A DNA stretch of 64,000 nt from NCBI GenBank assembly GCA_027587225.1, contig JAPDDQ010000005.1, positions 124,001 through 188,000 of the forward strand, in the 5' to 3' direction. The DNA is from Solirubrobacter taibaiensis (GTDB taxonomy: Bacteria; Actinomycetota; Thermoleophilia; Solirubrobacterales; Solirubrobacteraceae). The notes beneath the pieces are model-generated. The model was given only the letters and a program-made list of their open reading frames with translations, did no database searches and was not told the DNA's origin. Made by a program: the position numbers and the translations under genes. Positions 60,137 to 64,000 of this stretch are shown in pieces (position 1 is the stretch's first letter; each line of letters starts with the position of its first letter).

Positions 60137-62317
60137 TCACGTGCAGGTCTTCTGAACCTTCGTCGAGCCCGGCAACACGCAGTACGGGACGATCGCGGGC
60201 TGCTTGCCCTTCTTCAGCGTGATCCGCGCGACCTTCGTGTTGAAGTTCGGCGCGCTCACCCAGACCTCGATGGTCTGGCCGGCGCGGAACTTGCGCTGCT
60301 TGCTCGAGAGCGAGGCGATCACGCTCGACGCCTGCTTCTTGACCTTGGCCGCCTTCAGCGTCTTGGACTTGAACGGGCACTTCTTGCCCGAGCACTTGAT
60401 CACGGCCTTCCAGCCCTTCGGGAACGACTGCGTCACCCGCAGCGCCTTCAGCGTGAAGTACGTGCTGCGCTTCTTCCACGACCAGTCGTGCGCCACGTTG
60501 CTCGTGACGGTCGGGAACGGCTCCGCAACGCCGTCGCAGTTCTCGTCGATGCTGTTGCCCTTGATCTCGGTCGCACCCGGCCGGATGCTCGGGTTGTCGT
60601 CGCGGCAGTCCTGGCCGGCGGTGAATCCGTCCCGGTCGGCGTCGACCCCCGCGGGCAGCACCGCCGGCGCACCGACGACGTTCACCTGCACCGATCCATC
60701 CCCGATGAATGTGCCGAAGCTCGTGTACGTCGCCCGGAACGAGATCGTCGACGACCCGTTCTGGCCCTGCGGAGCGGCGTAGATGACGTTCGCCGCCGCG
60801 TTGTCGAACGCGCCGAGCGAGCCGAGCGTCGGCGGTGTGATCGTCGAGAAGGTCAGCGGGTCCCCGTCCGGGTCGTAACACGGGATCGCGATCGGGCCCT
60901 GGAAGCCATGCTGCACCGTCACGGCGGTATTTGCGCAGATCGGGCTGCTCGAGTCGCGGCGCAGTGTCGTGATCCGGCCCGCGGCGATTGCGTAGACGTG
61001 CCGCCCGTCCGGCGCCATGGTCAGCCCCGTCGCGGCCCCGAGATTCGCGTACGTCGTGCATCCGGCGAGTCCTGCCGAGACGCAGCCGCGAGCGTCGTTG
61101 CGCAACGTCAGCGACCCCGTCTCGTCGCGGTTGAGCTCCACGACGCCGCCGCCCGAGCCGCCGGCGACATAGACGTCTTGGCCGTCAGGCGTCGACTGCA
61201 GGTCCGCGGGAACCGCGAGGCCGCGACCGAGCGAGCACCCGCCGCCCGCCGCCGCGTTGTGGACACAGCCGGCTGCAGCGCGGCGCTGGAGTCCCTCGCC
61301 GGACGGGTCGAAGGTCACAACCCGCGCCGACTGGGTTTCCGAAGCGACGAGCGCGGCGTAAACCTGGCCGTCGTTGCCGAGCGCGATGTCGCTGACACCG
61401 CTGGTGACTTCGCTCGTCGCCGCGGTGCATCCGTTGGTTCCGGCCGCGCCGATGCACGTGTTGGCCGCGCTCCCAGGCGCCATCTGCCCGCTCGCGGGAT
61501 CGCGGTTGATCGTGACGATCCTCCCGGCGCTGGTCGAGGCGTAGAGCTTGTTGCCGCGCACTGCCAATGCGTTCGCACCGGCCACGCCTCGGGCGAACGC
61601 ACAGCCCTCGCCGCCCGTGGTGGTGCCCACGATGCACGCGGTGACGCCACCGCCAAGGTCTCCCGGCTGCGCCAGGACCCCGCCGCCGCCGATCGTCAGC
61701 AGCGTCACACCGCTATTGGCGCCCGGCGACGCGACGTAGAGATGGTCGCCGTCGACGGCGAGGTCCTGCGGGCTGAGCATGGCTTCCGAGTCGGCACACG
61801 GGTTCAGCACGACGCCCGCGTTGGCGACGCACGCGGAGCTGCCGGGCTTCAGGCTGAGCGAACCGTCTGCGGCACGGCTGAATGCGTGGATCGTGCTGTT
61901 GCCCGAGTTCGCGACGTAGACGTTCGCGCCGTCGGGCGTGATCGCAACGGCCGTGGGACCGCTCAGTGGCGGAGTGGGAAGCGGCAACGCCGTGCACGTG
62001 GAGACGGCGATGGCGCCCCGGTAGCACTGCTGGAACGTGAGCTGACCCGTGCTCACATCGCGACGGAAGGTCACAAGCGCCGACGAGGACGTCGTGACGT
62101 ACACGTTCGCCCCATCGGGTGAAACCGCGATGTCGTTTGGCGTGCCGGCAAGCGACGTCACCGTCGAGCACGGCGGCGCGGCCGCGCTGCTCAAGCAACC
62201 CGTCGCGAGCAGGCCGCCCGGTACCACTGCTGAAGCTGCGCTCGCTCCCACGAGCGTGAACACCACCACGGCGAAAACCGCCGCGATCGCGCTTCGCGTT
62301 CTGCTCAAGCCCCGCAT
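60137..62317 (-). CDS. Secreted beta-propeller protein with MopE-like metal motif and cationic Cys C-terminal domain
   Basis: 726 aa from ATG 62317, with AGGGAGG before it. A Sec signal (ASAASAV) is followed by a propeller (residues ~35-460) whose blades contain paired cysteines (for example GCVSAGLAGCTTY) and SPDGxxVYV strands, related to the protein at 42851. Then come an Ig-like domain (~485-580), one metal-binding-type motif (DADRDGFTAGQDCRDDNP… IDENCDG), and a ~115-residue Lys-rich domain with CSGKKCPFKSK and EVWVSAPNFN. No enzyme motif was found. The last domain is shared with the protein at 62446. Confidence 0.75.
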   Translation of the reverse strand: MRGLSRTRSAIAAVFAVVVFTLVGASAASAVVPGGLLATGCLSSAAAPPCSTVTSLAGTPNDIAVSPDGANVYVTTSSSALVTFRRDVSTGQLTFQQCYRGAIAVSTCTALPLPTPPLSGPTAVAITPDGANVYVANSGNSTIHAFSRAADGSLSLKPGSSACVANAGVVLNPCADSEAMLSPQDLAVDGDHLYVASPGANSGVTLLTIGGGGVLAQPGDLGGGVTACIVGTTTGGEGCAFARGVAGANALAVRGNKLYASTSAGRIVTINRDPASGQMAPGSAANTCIGAAGTNGCTAATSEVTSGVSDIALGNDGQVYAALVASETQSARVVTFDPSGEGLQRRAAAGCVHNAAAGGGCSLGRGLAVPADLQSTPDGQDVYVAGGSGGGVVELNRDETGSLTLRNDARGCVSAGLAGCTTYANLGAATGLTMAPDGRHVYAIAAGRITTLRRDSSSPICANTAVTVQHGFQGPIAIPCYDPDGDPLTFSTITPPTLGSLGAFDNAAANVIYAAPQGQNGSSTISFRATYTSFGTFIGDGSVQVNVVGAPAVLPAGVDADRDGFTAGQDCRDDNPSIRPGATEIKGNSIDENCDGVAEPFPTVTSNVAHDWSWKKRSTYFTLKALRVTQSFPKGWKAVIKCSGKKCPFKSKTLKAAKVKKQASSVIASLSSKQRKFRAGQTIEVWVSAPNFNTKVARITLKKGKQPAIVPYCVLPGSTKVQKTCT

Positions 62318-62445
62318 CGGCGCCTCCCTGACCCTTCCATTCGCATCCCTGGGACGGAAGAGCTAACCCGTCAATATTCGAACCGTCAACCGAAGAACGG
62401 TCAGATGCAGCCGTTCTGGACCATCGTTCGAGCTATTCGGGCACC

Positions 62446-64000
62446 TCAGGCGCAGCGCTTCTGCACCTTCGACGCACCCGGAAGGGCACAGAAGGGCTGA
62501 CTGACAGGGATCTTGTTCGTCTTGAGGACGAGCCGGCTGATTCGCGAGTTGAAGTTGGGCGCCGACACCCAGACCTCGAGCGTTTGTCCGGCTCGGAACA
62601 CTCGCTGCTTGCTCGACAACGACGAGATCGCGCTCGCCGCGTTGCGCCGCACCTTGCCGAGCTTGAGCGACTTGGACTTGAACGGGCAGCGCGACCCCTT
62701 GCACGTGATCTTCGCCTTCAGCCCCTTCGGGAACTGCTGCGTGATCTGCAGGTTCACCAGCCGGACCCTCGACCCCTTGATGTCCCAGGTCGGCAAGATG
62801 CCCGAGGTCAGGTTCGGGAAGCTCGCGTCGCCGCCGGCACAGTCCTCGTCGACCTTGTTGAGCGGGATGTCCTTCGCTCCGGGTCGGATCGCCGGATTCG
62901 CGTCGTTGCAGTCACCGGGCCGCGCCGCACCGTCGCCATCGCGGTCGAAGTTGACCGCGTCCGCGCCATTGCAGTCCTCGTCCACGCCATTGTCCGCGAC
63001 GTCCGCCGCGCCGGGCCGCACGCTCGCGTTCGCGTCGTTGCAGTCGGCCGGCCGCGCCGACCCGTCCCCGTCCCGATCGAGGTTCTCGGCGAACGTGCCG
63101 GTGCAGTCCTCGTCGACGTCGTTGTCGAGCACGTCGACCGCGCCCGGATGAACCGCGGCGTTGGCGTCGTTGCAGTCGTCGGGCACCGTGAACCCGTCCA
63201 GGTCCCCGTCATCGCCCACGAACCGCCCATAGATCTCATACTCGCCGTCGGCGAGCGGCGAACGGTTGTCATCGGCGTCCCAGACCGTGAGCCACGCACG
63301 CTTGCTCGGCACGGGGATCGTCGCCGCGGTCTCGGGGGCCACGTCGTTGTTGGCGTCCGGCCCGGTGACCGTCAAGCGGAAGTCATCGCCGCCCACCTCG
63401 GCGCCGGCGCCGTCGAGTGCCTGGCCGTAACGCTCGAACTCGTTGTCGACGAGCCCTGGGAAGTCGTTGTCGGCAACCCAAGTCACGAGGTACCGATCAA
63501 GGCCGGCGTGATAGCTCGCGGTGGTGTTGCGCCCGGTGCTCGCCCCGAAGGCAAGGTTGCCCGCCGGACCCATCGTCGAGATGCGCTGGTCGGTCGCGTT
63601 CGGAACCTCCGCGCCGTTGGCGCTGATGCGCTGGACGAACACCTCTGGCCCTTCGCCCGGGACATCGTTCCGGATGAAGGAGACCAAAGCCTCGTCACGG
63701 TTGGGATTGACTGCGACAGCAGGCTTGAGAGAGCTCGTGGTTCCTGAAGAGCTCGAGATGGTCAGGTCACTTCCCAACTGCGTGCTGGTGAGGCCGAGCC
63801 GTCGAGTAACGATCTCCGTCCCTGCGGCCGGAATCGGCTCTTCCCAGGCCACCATCCAACGGTCCTGCGTCGGCATGTAGGCGACGGCAGGCTCGTTGGC
63901 GTCTCCGGTGGAAGTCGTGGCGGAGACCGGGACCTCGCCGAAGAGCTGAGTCAGGCTCGACGAAACCCGCTGGCTCCGAACTTCGTTCTGGCCCTCGATC
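62446..64000 (-). CDS. Secreted protein with three MopE-like metal motifs and cationic Cys C-terminal domain (5' end outside window)
   Basis: The frame stays open to the window edge; at least 517 residues are visible. The visible N-terminal part has propeller-like repeats ending in WMVAWEE-type strands (YLVTWVADND; WLTVWDADDN). Three tandem metal motifs follow: DLDGFTVPDDCNDANA, DRDGDGSARPADCNDANA and DRDGDGAARPGDCNDANP, each with a PGAxD…VDEDC partner. This is the pattern of copper/calcium-binding MopE-type repeats. The end is the cationic domain (CKGSRCPFKSK; EVWVSAPNFN). It is probably exported. The gene upstream is not visible. Confidence 0.75.
   Translation of the reverse strand, partial: IEGQNEVRSQRVSSSLTQLFGEVPVSATTSTGDANEPAVAYMPTQDRWMVAWEEPIPAAGTEIVTRRLGLTSTQLGSDLTISSSSGTTSSLKPAVAVNPNRDEALVSFIRNDVPGEGPEVFVQRISANGAEVPNATDQRISTMGPAGNLAFGASTGRNTTASYHAGLDRYLVTWVADNDFPGLVDNEFERYGQALDGAGAEVGGDDFRLTVTGPDANNDVAPETAATIPVPSKRAWLTVWDADDNRSPLADGEYEIYGRFVGDDGDLDGFTVPDDCNDANAAVHPGAVDVLDNDVDEDCTGTFAENLDRDGDGSARPADCNDANASVRPGAADVADNGVDEDCNGADAVNFDRDGDGAARPGDCNDANPAIRPGAKDIPLNKVDEDCAGGDASFPNLTSGILPTWDIKGSRVRLVNLQITQQFPKGLKAKITCKGSRCPFKSKSLKLGKVRRNAASAISSLSSKQRVFRAGQTLEVWVSAPNFNSRISRLVLKTNKIPVSQPFCALPGASKVQKRCA

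Overview
The window reads as a piece of a high-GC actinobacterial chromosome. The best guess is class Thermoleophilia, close to Solirubrobacter. The reasons are near-saturated G/C third positions, frequent GTG/TTG starts, many 4-nt stop/start overlaps, and several secreted proteins ending in one shared C-terminal domain (…GTVPATL…TLTFTLSTTxP) that I associate with that group. No tRNA, rRNA, CRISPR array, insertion sequence or prophage is visible. The taxonomic call is inference.

Layout. 1-8 kb: end of an MMPL transporter, a giant multidomain secreted carbohydrate-type protein, a sigma factor with its probable membrane partner, and an RTX-like calcium-binding protein. 8-18 kb: secreted M14 peptidase, a frame-disturbed small gene, ThuA plus Gfo/Idh/MocA sugar-type oxidoreductase, a decayed methyltransferase, PPOX protein, AraC/DinB protein, an ArsR-SRPBCC pair diverging from a TIGR01777 epimerase through a palindromic operator, an MBL hydrolase and a DUF1707 protein. 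18-20.4 kb: a TPR-AAA+ ATPase translationally coupled to a TPR membrane protein. 20.4-27.2 kb: secreted proteins, including a double-headed amidase and a second M14 peptidase. 27.3-35.6 kb: oxidative sugar/acid metabolism (enolase-superfamily dehydratase, quinone reductase, a TetR-ADH-SDR operon, FAH-fold protein plus aldehyde dehydrogenase as in Weimberg-type routes). 35.7-42.9 kb: housekeeping genes (UppP, NAD salvage PncB/PncA, Pcm, a hydroxyisobutyrate-dehydrogenase-like enzyme, a Vms1/eRF1-like protein, nucleotidyltransferase, metallophosphoesterase). 42.9-47.5 kb: a disulfide-rich beta-propeller, small envelope proteins and an exported PLP enzyme. 47.5-52 kb: aconitase, M42 peptidase and HAD phosphatase. 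52-53.6 kb: a repeat-rich spacer, then an ECF sigma/anti-sigma pair. 53.6-60.1 kb: components resembling the methylamine-utilization (Mau) maturation machinery around a PhoD/discoidin pair. 60.1-64 kb: two secreted proteins with MopE-like metal motifs and a shared cationic, cysteine-bearing C-terminal domain.

Themes. A large share of the genes make exported proteins, and at least two C-terminal modules recur. One is a WxL-like beta domain on four proteins, with a remnant on a fifth; the other is a cationic Cys domain on two. The most unusual locus is Mau-like: a MauF/CcdA-type membrane domain fused to a beta-propeller, a MauE-MauD fusion, and a Tat-exported, 10-cysteine, MauA-sized protein with a single tryptophan. 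It therefore cannot make the usual two-Trp TTQ cofactor. I also found an ~84-bp two-hairpin dispersed repeat in two copies, a 15-bp perfect inverted repeat, and several operator-like palindromes.
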